Positions 1-9,981 of a DNA stretch of 47,904 bases are shown piece by piece. The DNA comes from Sphaerimonospora mesophila NBRC 14179 = JCM 3151 (GTDB taxonomy: Bacteria; Actinomycetota; Actinomycetes; Streptosporangiales; Streptosporangiaceae), in NCBI GenBank assembly GCA_001552515.1, contig BCRI01000049.1:1-47904 (forward strand), in the 5' to 3' direction. Numbering within the stretch: position 1 is the first letter of the stretch; each line of letters begins with the position of its first letter. Under the pieces are notes generated by a model. It worked only from the letters and a program-made list of their open reading frames with translations. It made no database searches and was not told where the DNA came from. The translations under genes were made by a program, and so were the position numbers.

Positions 1-202
1 CTTCGACAGCATCCGCGAGACCAAGGACCTGTCCGACGACGCGGTCACCACGCTGAAGGACGCCATCACGGAGTTCAAGAAGGGCTTCACCACCTCCAGC
101 GGCGAGCTGCTGGTCAAGGACATGCCCGTCGAGGCTCTGGAGGCCGGCGAGGTCGGCCAGGAGACGGTCGTCCGGCGCGTCCGCAAGACCGAGAAGAAGT
201 AG
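1..202 (+). CDS. atpA: ATP synthase F1 subunit alpha, C-terminal fragment
   Basis: The last 66 codons of an open frame enter from the left edge and stop at 200-202. The tail ends in a charged stretch (VRRVRKTEKK) and is followed 3 nt later by atpG. Alpha forms the non-catalytic nucleotide sites of the F1 hexamer at the membrane. Identity rests on the short C-terminal helical tail and on position: alpha always precedes gamma, beta and epsilon in actinobacterial atp operons. The P-loop and most of the protein lie outside the window. Confidence 0.85.
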   Translation, partial: FDSIRETKDLSDDAVTTLKDAITEFKKGFTTSSGELLVKDMPVEALEAGEVGQETVVRRVRKTEKK

Positions 203-205
203 CGC

Positions 206-2537
<2,332 letters not shown>

Positions 2538-2562
2538 CCAATCGGCTCGGAGGGAGCTGAAA

Positions 2563-2964
2563 GTGGCGAAGCTACACGTTGGTTTCGTGTCGCCGGAGCG
2601 TGAGCTCTGGTCCGGCGAGGCCGACATGGTGATTGCCAAGACGGTGGAGGGTGAGATCGGTATTCTGCCTAATCACGCTCCTGTTCTCGGCGTGCTCGTC
2701 GAGGGCGGCGTACTGCGCGTGAAGCGTGACGGCGAGCTCGACCTCGTGGCCGCGGTGCACGGCGGATTCATCTCGGTCGCCGACAACCAGGTCTCCGTCC
2801 TGGCCGAGGCGGCGGAGCTCGGCTCCGAGGTCGACGTCGCGGCGACCAAGGACGCGCTGCAGCGCGCCCAGGCGTCGATCGAGGCGGACCAGGCGGACGC
2901 GGACGCACGGCTTGAAGCCAAGCGCGCGGCGGCTCGGCTGCGCGCGGCCGGCGAAGAGGTTTGA
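2563..2964 (+). CDS. atpC: ATP synthase F1 subunit epsilon
   Basis: 133-aa epsilon subunit, linking the gamma rotor to the c-ring and restraining ATP hydrolysis. The N-terminal beta-sandwich begins KLHVGFVSPERELWSGEAD, and GEIGILPNHAPVLGVL is the conserved core (about residues 29-44). The C-terminal region is a helical hairpin of about 45 residues. The start is GTG at 2563, with the Shine-Dalgarno-like CGGAGGGAG upstream. It follows atpD by 25 nt and closes the operon proper. Confidence 0.95.
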   Translation: MAKLHVGFVSPERELWSGEADMVIAKTVEGEIGILPNHAPVLGVLVEGGVLRVKRDGELDLVAAVHGGFISVADNQVSVLAEAAELGSEVDVAATKDALQRAQASIEADQADADARLEAKRAAARLRAAGEEV

Positions 2965-2989
2965 TTCCGAACAAAAAGGGAGGGCGGCG

Positions 2990-3388
2990 ATGACGGCGCT
3001 TGGGATTCTTCTCGGGATGCTCGTCGTGGCCGCCCTCCTGTTCGTGCGTGCCTTCGTCCTGGCCCACAGCCGGGGAGCCATCATCTGCCGGGTACGCGCC
3101 CGGGACGGGGGCTGGAAGAACGGAGTGGCCCGATACGTCGGGGGAGAGCTCCACTGGATTCCGTTCCTTGGACTGCGACTGAGGCCGCGCCGCGCGATCG
3201 CGAGGCGCGGCCTCACCGTTTCCGACCGGAGAATGCTCACCGGCGGTGAGGGACCGGCGGGCTACTGGGCGGTCGTCTGCTCCGACGAGGGCGGCCCCGT
3301 CTCCCTGGCCATGAGCGAGGACGCGCTGACCGGCTTCCTCGCCTGGCTCGAGTCCGCCCCGCCCAGCGCCTACCTCGACGCCGCCTGA
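2990..3388 (+). CDS. DUF2550 family membrane-anchored protein
   Basis: 132 aa. One N-terminal membrane helix (about residues 4-26, LGILLGMLVVAALLFVRAFV) is followed by a cytosolic beta-rich domain containing the conserved RGAIICRVR and GGWKNGVARY segments. Proteins of this family sit directly after atpC in actinobacteria, as here (25 nt gap, strong AAAGGGAGGG ribosome site). The function is unknown. Position alone suggests a link to the ATP synthase or membrane energetics. Confidence 0.85.
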   Translation: MTALGILLGMLVVAALLFVRAFVLAHSRGAIICRVRARDGGWKNGVARYVGGELHWIPFLGLRLRPRRAIARRGLTVSDRRMLTGGEGPAGYWAVVCSDEGGPVSLAMSEDALTGFLAWLESAPPSAYLDAA

Positions 3389-3427
3389 GGTCGTCTCTCG
3401 AATCTCAGCGCCCAGTGCCCGGCACGG

Positions 3428-3961
3428 TCAGGCCTCGATCAGGGTGAAGGGGGCGCTCGTCCGGGCGACGCCGTTGACGACGATCTCCAGGAGCCGTGGC
3501 CCGGGAGGCTCGCTCCTGGTCGTGACAGGCCGGAACGAGTGCGATTTGGTCATCGTGAACGTCTGTCCGGGGACGGTCGCCATACGCTCGCCGAGATGGA
3601 AGACCCGTCGGGAGCCGTCGCGGGTCGTCAGCACGGCGAGCGTGGCCATCGCCTCGTCGAGATGGTCGAGCCCGTGCCTGCCCACGTGGTCGGTGGCCGG
3701 CCAGCCGCTCCACATGTCGAGCCGGACCCGGTTCACCGTCTCCCGCAATATCTCGGCCGCCCGGGGAAACGGCAGCGGCAGCGCCTCGTGCAGCGCCGAC
3801 GAGACATGGCGGACTCGGTCCTTGAGCTCCAGCCCGCCGAGCCCCGTGGTCGCCGCCGACACGAAGGCGGCCCGGGGGAAGGGCGCCCAGCAGGTCTTCA
3901 GGCCGTCGGCGAGCAGGGCCACGGACTCGGCATTGATCATCGCTTTGAATGGTCGGGCCAC
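3428..3961 (-). CDS. AlkC-like DNA alkylation repair protein with a large internal deletion
   Basis: The 177-aa frame begins like AlkC/YhaZ glycosylases (ARPFKAMINAE, then a HEAT-like stretch with LELKDRVRHVSSALHEALP and GWPATDHVGRHGLDHLDEAM). At about residue 113 it jumps straight to the family's C-terminal strand region (RVFHLGERMATVPGQTFTMT, KSHSFRPVTTR, LLEIVVNG). Full AlkC proteins are about 350-380 aa, so most HEAT repeats and half of the Ig-like domain are gone while the frame stays open. I chose the GTG at 3961, preceded by GGAAGAG; an ATG at 3991 is possible. Full family members excise N3-alkylated purines without base flipping. This one probably cannot, and is likely a decaying gene or a repurposed small protein. 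Confidence 0.75.
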   Translation of the reverse strand: MARPFKAMINAESVALLADGLKTCWAPFPRAAFVSAATTGLGGLELKDRVRHVSSALHEALPLPFPRAAEILRETVNRVRLDMWSGWPATDHVGRHGLDHLDEAMATLAVLTTRDGSRRVFHLGERMATVPGQTFTMTKSHSFRPVTTRSEPPGPRLLEIVVNGVARTSAPFTLIEA

Positions 3962-4016
3962 GGGCCGTACTCTTCCAGGCGGCACCGACATTCCGGGGCG
4001 TGCCGTCCGGCACCCC

Positions 4017-4625
4017 CTATCGGGTGCCGCCGGGCTTCCAGAGGATCTCGCCGCCGCCGGACACGACCCGGCAGAGGATGAACATGAGGTCCGACAGCCG
4101 GTTCAGGTATTTGGCGGTCAGCGGGTTCACGTCGTCGTGGGCCTCCAGCGCGGCCCAGGCCCCGCGCTCGGCACGCCGTACGACCGTGCGGGCGACGTGC
4201 AGCAGCGCGGTGCCGGGCGTGCCGCCGGGCAGGATGAAGCTGCGCAGCGGCTTCAGCTCCGCGTTGAACCGGTCGCACTGGGACTCGAGCCAGGTGATGT
4301 AGGTGCCCTCGACCCGCAGCGGGGGGAACTCGGGACTTTCGGTGACCGGGGTGCACAGGTCGGCGCCGACGTCGAACAGCTCGTTCTGTACGCGCACCAG
4401 GACCGTGGTGACGTCGTCGGAGAACTCGCCGGTCGCCATGGCGGCGCCGATGAAGGCGTTGGCCTCCTCCACGTCGGCGTAGGCCGCCAGCCGGGCGTCG
4501 GTCTTGCTGGTGCGGCTCATGTCGCCGAGCGCGGTCGTCCCGTCGTCCCCGGTCTTCGTGTAGATCTTCGAGAGCACCACGGGCTTGTCTCTGTCACCTC
4601 GCGTCATGGTCGCCAGCGTATCCAT
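4017..4625 (-). CDS. ATP:cob(I)alamin adenosyltransferase, PduO type
   Basis: Transfers the adenosyl group of ATP to cob(I)alamin, producing coenzyme B12 for mutases such as the IcmA homologue at 28.5 kb. The ATP-binding N-terminus SKIYTKTGDDGTTALGD is present, as are LPGGTPGTALLHVARTVVRRAER and the C-terminal NRLSDLMFILCR motif. The protein is 202 aa from the first ATG; an in-frame ATG at 4607 gives 196 aa, and no strong ribosome site separates them. It is divergent from the ABC gene at 4716, sharing a 90-nt region with two palindromes. Confidence 0.93.
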   Translation of the reverse strand: MDTLATMTRGDRDKPVVLSKIYTKTGDDGTTALGDMSRTSKTDARLAAYADVEEANAFIGAAMATGEFSDDVTTVLVRVQNELFDVGADLCTPVTESPEFPPLRVEGTYITWLESQCDRFNAELKPLRSFILPGGTPGTALLHVARTVVRRAERGAWAALEAHDDVNPLTAKYLNRLSDLMFILCRVVSGGGEILWKPGGTR

Positions 4626-4643
4626 TGGCCGTTTCGCCGCAGT

Positions 4644-4676
4644 TGACAGATGTCATCTCGAAGCACTGACATCAGT
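4644..4676. promoter_or_regulatory. Pair of short palindromes in a divergent intergenic region
   Basis: TGACA-GA-TGTCA (4644-4655) and ACTGA-CA-TCAGT (4665-4676) are both perfect 5-bp arms with a 2-bp spacer. Their centres are 21 bp apart, two turns of B-DNA, so both would face the same side. They lie between the cobalamin adenosyltransferase and the ABC ATPase genes. This is typical operator geometry for a dimeric repressor. The cognate regulator is unknown; the TetR at 8.6 kb is one candidate. Confidence 0.5.
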
Positions 4677-4715
4677 GTCTACTGCGCTGAGGGCGGCCGA
4701 CGAGATGATCGTCGT

Positions 4716-5594
4716 ATGTTGGAGATATCGGGCCTGCGTAAGACGTTCGGCGCGGCGAAACGGGCGCTGGACGGGGTGAGCTTCGCCGTACGGCAGGGCG
4801 AGATGTTCGGGTTCGTCGGCGCGAACGGCGCCGGCAAGACCACGACGATGCGGATCGTGATGGGCGTCCTGCAGGCGGACGAGGGGGAGGTCCGCTGGAA
4901 GGACGGCCCGCTGGGCTTCGCCGAGCGCCGGCGGTTCGGCTACATGCCGGAGGAGCGCGGCCTCTACCAGAAGATGAAGGTGGCGGAGCAGATCGGCTAC
5001 TTCGGGCGGCTGCACGGGCTCGCCCCGGCGGAGGCCCGCCGGGCGGCCGACGAGCTGATCGAGCGGCTCGGGCTGACCGAGCGCGCGGGCGATGCGGTCG
5101 AGGCGCTGTCGCTGGGCAACCAGCAGCGGGTGCAGCTCGCGGTGGCCCTGGTCCACGACCCCGACGTGCTCGTCCTGGACGAACCGTTCTCCGGGCTCGA
5201 CCCGCTGGCGGTCGACGCCCTCGCCGAGGTGCTGCAGGAGCGCGCCCGCGGCGGCGTACCGGTGATCTTCTCCAGCCACCAGCTCGAACTGGTGGAGCGG
5301 CTGTGCGACTCGGTGGGCATCATCTCGGCCGGTCAGATGGTCGCCTCCGGCACCGTCGACGAGTTGCGATCGTCGGTCGGGCGGCGGCTGCGGGTCGTGG
5401 TGGCCGAAGCGAAGCCCGGCTGGGCGGACGGACTGCCCGGCGACCTCAGGGTGGAGAACGGCCGTGAGGTGCTGATCGCCGCCGACGGAGACGATCAGCA
5501 CATCCTGCATGTCGCCGTACAGGCGGGGCGGGTCGAGCACTTCGGCGTCGAGCAGCCGACGCTGACCGAGATCTTCAGGGAGGCCGTGGCGTGA
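4716..5594 (+). CDS. ABC transporter ATP-binding protein (NatA-like)
   Basis: 292-aa ATPase of an ABC-2 type exporter. It has a Walker A GANGAGKTTT, a signature LSLGNQQRVQLA, Walker B VLVLDEPFSGLDP and the H-loop FSSHQLE. The C-terminal ~80 residues are the extension usual in NatA/YhaQ-type proteins, ending QPTLTEIFREAVA. I chose the ATG at 4716, since MLEISGLRKTFG is the normal beginning; an earlier in-frame start runs into the palindromes. The stop overlaps the permease start (GTGA). Substrate is unknown; relatives export sodium, drugs or lipids. Confidence 0.92.
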   Translation: MLEISGLRKTFGAAKRALDGVSFAVRQGEMFGFVGANGAGKTTTMRIVMGVLQADEGEVRWKDGPLGFAERRRFGYMPEERGLYQKMKVAEQIGYFGRLHGLAPAEARRAADELIERLGLTERAGDAVEALSLGNQQRVQLAVALVHDPDVLVLDEPFSGLDPLAVDALAEVLQERARGGVPVIFSSHQLELVERLCDSVGIISAGQMVASGTVDELRSSVGRRLRVVVAEAKPGWADGLPGDLRVENGREVLIAADGDDQHILHVAVQAGRVEHFGVEQPTLTEIFREAVA

Positions 5595-6706
5595 ACGGCA
5601 TGCTGTTGGTGGCCGGGCGCGAGGTCCGGACTCAGGTGCGCACCAAGGGGTTCATCGTCGGACTCGCGGTCACGGTGATCCTGATCGTCGGGATCACGCT
5701 CGCACCCAAGCTGTTCGGCGGGCCGGACTCCTACACGATCGGCCTGGTCAACAGCCAGGAGCTGGCGGTCCAGGGGGGCGGCGACACCGAAATCGAGTGG
5801 CGGGCCTTCTCCGACGAGGCGGCCGCCAGGCGCGCGGTGCTCGACGGGGACGTGGACGCCGCCATGATCGGTGGGACCGCGGCGACCAGGGTGCTGTCCG
5901 ACGGGGAGATTGACGGCGAGCTCGGCCTGATGCTGCAGGCGGCCCACCGGGAGGCCCAGATCAGCGCGGCCGGAGTGAAGACGACGCCACTGAGCATGGA
6001 GTCGATCGGCGCGGACACCCGTTATGAGGAGACCCGCTCCCAGATGGCGTTCATGCTGGTGCTGATCCTTTTCATGCTGGTCGTCGGGACGCCCATGATG
6101 GTCGCGATGGGCGTGGTCGAGGAGAAGGGCAGCCGGATCGTCGAGATCCTGCTCACCTCGGTGCGGCCTTGGCAACTTCTCGGCGGCAAGGTCATCGGCC
6201 TCGGCGTGGTCGGCCTGATCAACCTGGTCGTCGTCCTGGCGGCGGGACTGGGCGCCGCGTTCGTCTCGGGCCTGGCGGTCGACTTCCCGCCGGGGATGGT
6301 CGGCATCGTGGCCGGGGTCATCGTGTGGTTCGTGCTCGGCTACGCGTTCTTCGCGGCGATCGCCGCCGCGCTCGCGTCGCTCGTCTCCCGGCAGGAGGAG
6401 GTCGGCAATGTGCTGACGCCGATGACCATGACGATGTTCGCGTCGTACGGCGTCGCGTTCTACGCCGCCAAGGAACCCACGAGCCTGGTGGCCACGATCG
6501 TGTCGTACGTCCCGCCGTTCTCGTCGATGGTGATGCCGGTCCGGGCCACGGCGGCGGCGACCCCCATGTGGGAGGTCCTGCTCTCGGGTGCCCTGATGGC
6601 CGCGGCGGTCGCCGCCATGGTGCTCTTCGCCGGCCGGGTCTACGAGCGCGCCGTGCTGCGCACCGGGGCCAGGGTACGGCTACGCGAGGTAATCGGATCT
6701 CGATAA
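5591..6706 (+). CDS. ABC-2 type transporter permease (NatB-like)
   Basis: 371 aa. One membrane helix near the N-terminus (about 23-40) is followed by an extracytoplasmic domain of about 120 residues. Five or so helices follow (about 150-345). The segment VGTPMMVAMGVVEEKGSRIVEILLTSVRPWQLLGGKVIG is the hallmark of the NatB/ABC2_membrane_3 family. It starts with GTG overlapping the ATPase stop. Together the two genes form one exporter, presumably controlled by the two-component pair immediately downstream. Confidence 0.92.
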   Translation: MNGMLLVAGREVRTQVRTKGFIVGLAVTVILIVGITLAPKLFGGPDSYTIGLVNSQELAVQGGGDTEIEWRAFSDEAAARRAVLDGDVDAAMIGGTAATRVLSDGEIDGELGLMLQAAHREAQISAAGVKTTPLSMESIGADTRYEETRSQMAFMLVLILFMLVVGTPMMVAMGVVEEKGSRIVEILLTSVRPWQLLGGKVIGLGVVGLINLVVVLAAGLGAAFVSGLAVDFPPGMVGIVAGVIVWFVLGYAFFAAIAAALASLVSRQEEVGNVLTPMTMTMFASYGVAFYAAKEPTSLVATIVSYVPPFSSMVMPVRATAAATPMWEVLLSGALMAAAVAAMVLFAGRVYERAVLRTGARVRLREVIGSR

Positions 6707-6733
6707 ACTGGCCGTTCCGAGAAGACGGGTTGA

Positions 6734-7998
6734 ATGGTGGCTGACGGGCTGAGGCGGGCGCGCCGGATCGTCCAGTGGACGTTGTACGCGATGCTCGTCC
6801 TTCCCTGGTTCTTCGCCGGTGTGAACACGGTGGCGGAGGTCGCGACGGGGACGGTTCAGGGGGTCCGGGTGCTGTTCGCGACCGCCGGACTGCTGGTGTT
6901 CAGCTGGCTTTATGTCCGCATCATCCGGGCTGTGCTCGATCGCCGGTACGCCCGTAGGGAGATCGTGGCGGCCGCCGTCGTCTCGCTGGCCGTCGCGATC
7001 GTCGGGGGTGTCCAGATGGCGGGGTGGGGACTCGCCCCCTCGTCTGGCTCGCCGTGGCGGTGCTGGGAGTGTCCCGCTGGGTCGCACTCCTGTTCGGCGC
7101 GGGCACGGCCCTCGTCCTGACCCCGCTCGCCATCCTGGCGGTGGCCACCGGGCATGATCCCACGTTTCCGGCGGACGGCGACGAGGCCACCATGGCCGGT
7201 GCGATCGCCGGCGTCACGCTGTACTACGTGCTGATGTGCGGCCTGTTCCCCTGGACCAACCGGCTGTGGGTGTGGATCTGGCGGCTCGCCGAGGAGGCGC
7301 ACGCCGGACGGGAGGCGCAGGCGCGGCTGGCGGTGGCGGAGGAACGGCTGCGCTTCGCCCGCGACCTGCACGACCTGGTCGGTCACCAGCTCTCGGCCAT
7401 CGCCGTGAAGAGTGAGGTGGCCGTCCGGCTGAGCGCCGCCGACGGGGCCGCCGCCAGGGAGGAGATGAGCGCCGTCCGGGGCCTGGCCCGTACGGCGCTG
7501 CGCGAGCTGCGCGAGGCCGTCAGCGGCTATCGCAGGCCCGACCTCACCGCTGAGCTGGGCGCGGTGCGCGGCGTGCTTGAGGCGGCCGGGGTGAGCTGCC
7601 ACCTCCACCTGCCCTATCGTGAGATGCCGCAGGACATCACCCCGGTGTTCGCCTGGGTGGTCCGCGAGGCGGTCACGAACGTGCTGCGGCACAGCTCGGC
7701 CACCCGGTGCGACATCCTCCTGCGCCACACGGAGAAGGAGGCGGTGCTGGAGGTGCGCAACGACGGGGTCGGGCCGAGCGCGTCTGGGACGGAGAGCGCC
7801 GGGAACGGCCTGGCCGGACTGGCCGAGCGGATGGCGGAGATCGGTGGGACGCTGACCGCTCGGCCCACCGGATCGGGGGAGTTCACGCTTCGTGCGGTCG
7901 TCTCCCTGCCGGTCCCCGGCTCGGGCGACGACGCGCGGCCCGCCGTCTGCTCCGCCGAGCCCGCCAGGGCCGGTGAGCAGGTCGGGGCGGACGCGTGA
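6734..7998 (+). pseudogene. Sensor histidine kinase (DesK/NarL-partner type) broken by a -1 frameshift
   Basis: Two frames together make one kinase. The frame from ATG 6734 encodes three membrane helices up to ...VQMAGWGLAP and then runs off into non-family sequence, stopping at 7120. The frame read from about 7024 continues with PLVWLAVAVLGVSRWVALLF, further helices, the HisKA_3 motif FARDLHDLVGH (phospho-His codon at 7369-7371) and the HATPase region ending at 7998. Adding one C to the C5 run at 7035-7039 restores a continuous protein of about 421 aa. It overlaps the next gene by 4 nt. A sequencing error, a true mutation or independent expression of the soluble half from GTG 7024 are all possible. 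Confidence 0.8.
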
Positions 7999-8588
7999 TC
8001 AGGGTGCTGCTCGCCGACGACGAGCGGCTCATCCGGGTGGCGATAGCGACGCTCCTCGGGCTCGAACCGGACATCGAGGTCGTCGCCCATGTGGGCAGGG
8101 GGGACGAGGTCGCGCCGGCCGTACAGGAACATGATCCGGATGTGCTCGTGCTGGACGTCGAGATGCCGGGCATGGACGGGCTGACGGTGGCGGAGAGCCT
8201 GCCGGGGCGGGCCATGCTGATCCTGACCAGTTTCGCGCGCCCCGGATATCTGCGGCGTGCGCTCGCGGCCGGGGTGCGCGGCTTCATCCCCAAGGACGCC
8301 CCGGCCGAGGAACTCGCGGCGGCGATCAGGAAGGTGCACGAGGGAGGCCGCTACCTCGATCCGGAGATGGCGGCGACCGCCATGACGGCGGGGGAGTGTC
8401 CGCTGACCCAGCGCGAGCGCGACGCGCTCGCCCTGGCGGCGGAGGGCGCGCCGATCGCCGGAATCGCCGCCACGCTGCACCTTTCCGAGGGGACCGTGCG
8501 CAACTACCTGTCCAACGCGATCACGAAGCTGGGGGCGGGAAACCGGATCACCGCGATCCGGGCCGCCCGCGAGATGGGCTGGATCTGA
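7995..8588 (+). CDS. Response regulator, NarL/FixJ family
   Basis: 197 aa. The receiver domain has acidic residues DDE (8-10), phospho-acceptor D54 (VLVLDVEMPGMDG) and the K of FIPKDAP. The C-terminal LuxR-type HTH (about 133-190) carries LTQRERDALALAAEGAPIAGIA and LHLSEGTVRNYLSNAITKLGA. The GTG start overlaps the kinase stop (GTGA). It is the partner of the frameshifted kinase and probably regulates the ABC genes at 4.7-6.7 kb, as in DesK/DesR-type loci. Confidence 0.95.
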   Translation: MIRVLLADDERLIRVAIATLLGLEPDIEVVAHVGRGDEVAPAVQEHDPDVLVLDVEMPGMDGLTVAESLPGRAMLILTSFARPGYLRRALAAGVRGFIPKDAPAEELAAAIRKVHEGGRYLDPEMAATAMTAGECPLTQRERDALALAAEGAPIAGIAATLHLSEGTVRNYLSNAITKLGAGNRITAIRAAREMGWI

Positions 8589-8603
8589 GGCCGCCGCCCC
8601 CGC

Positions 8604-9209
8604 TCAGGGTTGGAAGGAACGGTGGAAGATGTGGGTCGCCGTCTCGATCAGCTTGTCGATGGGCGGTGCGGGATCGGCGAGCACCCACTCGATGAGCAGC
8701 TCGGTGATCGCTCCTGTCATGCCGAGCGAGAGCAGGTGCGGATCCGAGGGCAGAGCGTGCGGCAGGTCCTGCACCGCGTCCTGGATGATCTGGGCGAATC
8801 CCCGCACCGCGTGCTGCCGCGCGTTGCCGAGGACGTCGCCGGCTCGGCGTACCTCCAGATGCATGAGCCGCGCCCGTCGCACATCCATCGTGACGAACCG
8901 GATGTACTCCCCTATGCCCGCCACTATCCGATCGTTCAATGTGGGCGGGGCCTTCTCCACCGCCCGGCTCACCGAGTCGAGGGTCTCGTCGACACACCGC
9001 TCGTAGACCTCGCGCATCAGATCGTCCCGGTTCGCGAAGCACTCGTAGAAGGCGCGGTTCGAGATGCGGGCCGTGGAGCAGAGCCTTTCGATGGTGGTGT
9101 CGTGGAACCCCGGTTGTGCGAACAGCGTGTACGCCGCGGTGATGAGCCTCTCCTTCCGATCCGCGAGCCGCTGCTCCGCTGTCATCCCCCGATAATCACG
9201 CCCCGCCAC
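8604..9209 (-). CDS. TetR family transcriptional regulator
   Basis: 201 aa. The N-terminal HTH reads RKERLITAAYTLFAQPGFHDTT...TARISNRAFYECFANRDDLM, with a helical ligand/dimer domain after it. I chose the GTG at 9209 because it gives MAGRDYRGMTAEQRLADRKERL, a common beginning in this subfamily, and has GAGGTG at good spacing; the ATG at 9185 is a shorter alternative. It lies between two ABC/two-component modules of opposite strand. An ATTATG at 9249-9254 (CATAAT on the coding strand) could be its -10. Perfect palindromes upstream (9295-9342) may be its operator. Confidence 0.92.
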   Translation of the reverse strand: MAGRDYRGMTAEQRLADRKERLITAAYTLFAQPGFHDTTIERLCSTARISNRAFYECFANRDDLMREVYERCVDETLDSVSRAVEKAPPTLNDRIVAGIGEYIRFVTMDVRRARLMHLEVRRAGDVLGNARQHAVRGFAQIIQDAVQDLPHALPSDPHLLSLGMTGAITELLIEWVLADPAPPIDKLIETATHIFHRSFQP

Positions 9210-9294
9210 TTGTTCACCTCGCCAAGTCAGGACCCCCCAAAACACAACATTATGAACCCAAGATCCTTTTTGCGGAAGTGTCGACAAATCCGCA

Positions 9295-9324
9295 CCTTCC
9301 AGTCATGCCAAAGATGCTGGAAGG
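9295..9324. terminator. Hairpin between response regulator and tetR genes
   Basis: CCTTCCAG and CTGGAAGG form a perfect 8-bp stem around a 14-nt loop. It lies 30 nt beyond the 3' end of the minus-strand response regulator gene and upstream of tetR. There is no T-tract, so it may be a factor-assisted terminator or part of a regulatory region. Confidence 0.4.
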
Positions 9325-9342
9325 CTTGACAAGGCGGTCAAG
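9325..9342. promoter_or_regulatory. Palindrome CTTGAC-N6-GTCAAG, possible operator
   Basis: A perfect 6-bp inverted repeat with a 6-bp spacer sits just after the 3' end of the response regulator gene and about 115 nt upstream of the tetR start. The size and symmetry fit a TetR-class operator. It abuts the hairpin at 9295-9324, so the two could also form one compound terminator. Confidence 0.4.
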
Positions 9343-9353
9343 CTGTCACTCTG

Positions 9354-9974
9354 TTACGGCAGCAGGCCACGCTCGAGGGCCGTCGTCACGGCGGCGGTGC
9401 GGTCCGAGACGCCCAGCTTGGCGAAGACGCGCAGCAGATGCGTCTTGACGGTCGTCTCGCTGATGAAGAGCGCCTTGCCGATATCGGCGTTGGTCAGCCC
9501 CCGCGCGACGAGCGCGAGCACCTCCGTCTCGCGCTTGCTCAACGATCCGGTGACGGGGCTGCGCAGGTGGGTGACCAGCTTGGTGGCCACCGAAGGGGAC
9601 AGCACGGTCTCGCCCCGCGCGGCAGCGGCGATGGCGGCCAGCAGGTCCGCCCGGGAGGTGTCCTTCAGCAGGTAGCCGGTCGCGCCCGCCTCGACGGCCC
9701 GCACGATGTCCTGGTCGGTCTCGTACGTCGTGAGCACGATGATGCGGCTCCCGGACCGCTCGGCCAGGATCCGCCTGGTCGCCGTCACCCCGTCGCCGCC
9801 GGGCATCCGCAGATCCATCAAGATGACGTCGGGCTTCAGCTCGGCGGCCAGGACCACCGCCTCGTCACCCGAGCCGGCCTCGCCGGCGACGGTGACATCG
9901 GGATCGGACTCCAGCATCCCGCGCAGTCCCTCCCGCACGACGGGGTGGTCGTCCACGATCAGCAGCCGAATCAC
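9354..9974 (-). CDS. Response regulator, NarL/FixJ family
   Basis: 206 aa. Receiver with DDH (8-10), phospho-acceptor D54 (VILMDLRMPGGDG), the conserved T of VLTTYE and K of LLKDTS. The C-terminal LuxR HTH contains LSKRETEVLALVARGLTNADIG and LFISETTVKTHLLRVFAKLGV. It follows its sensor kinase by 7 nt and is last of a four-gene minus-strand operon (ATPase, permease, kinase, regulator). Confidence 0.96.
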   Translation of the reverse strand: MIRLLIVDDHPVVREGLRGMLESDPDVTVAGEAGSGDEAVVLAAELKPDVILMDLRMPGGDGVTATRRILAERSGSRIIVLTTYETDQDIVRAVEAGATGYLLKDTSRADLLAAIAAAARGETVLSPSVATKLVTHLRSPVTGSLSKRETEVLALVARGLTNADIGKALFISETTVKTHLLRVFAKLGVSDRTAAVTTALERGLLP

Positions 9975-9981
9975 GACAAGA

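Noticed and set aside
4643-4648. TTGACA as a -35 for the ABC exporter genes
   Set aside because: No acceptable -10 at 16-18 bp; the sequence is better explained as part of the TGACAGATGTCA palindrome.
8588-8612. CTGAG...CTCAG as a terminator between convergent genes
   Set aside because: Only 5-bp arms within GC-rich sequence; not distinguishable from chance.
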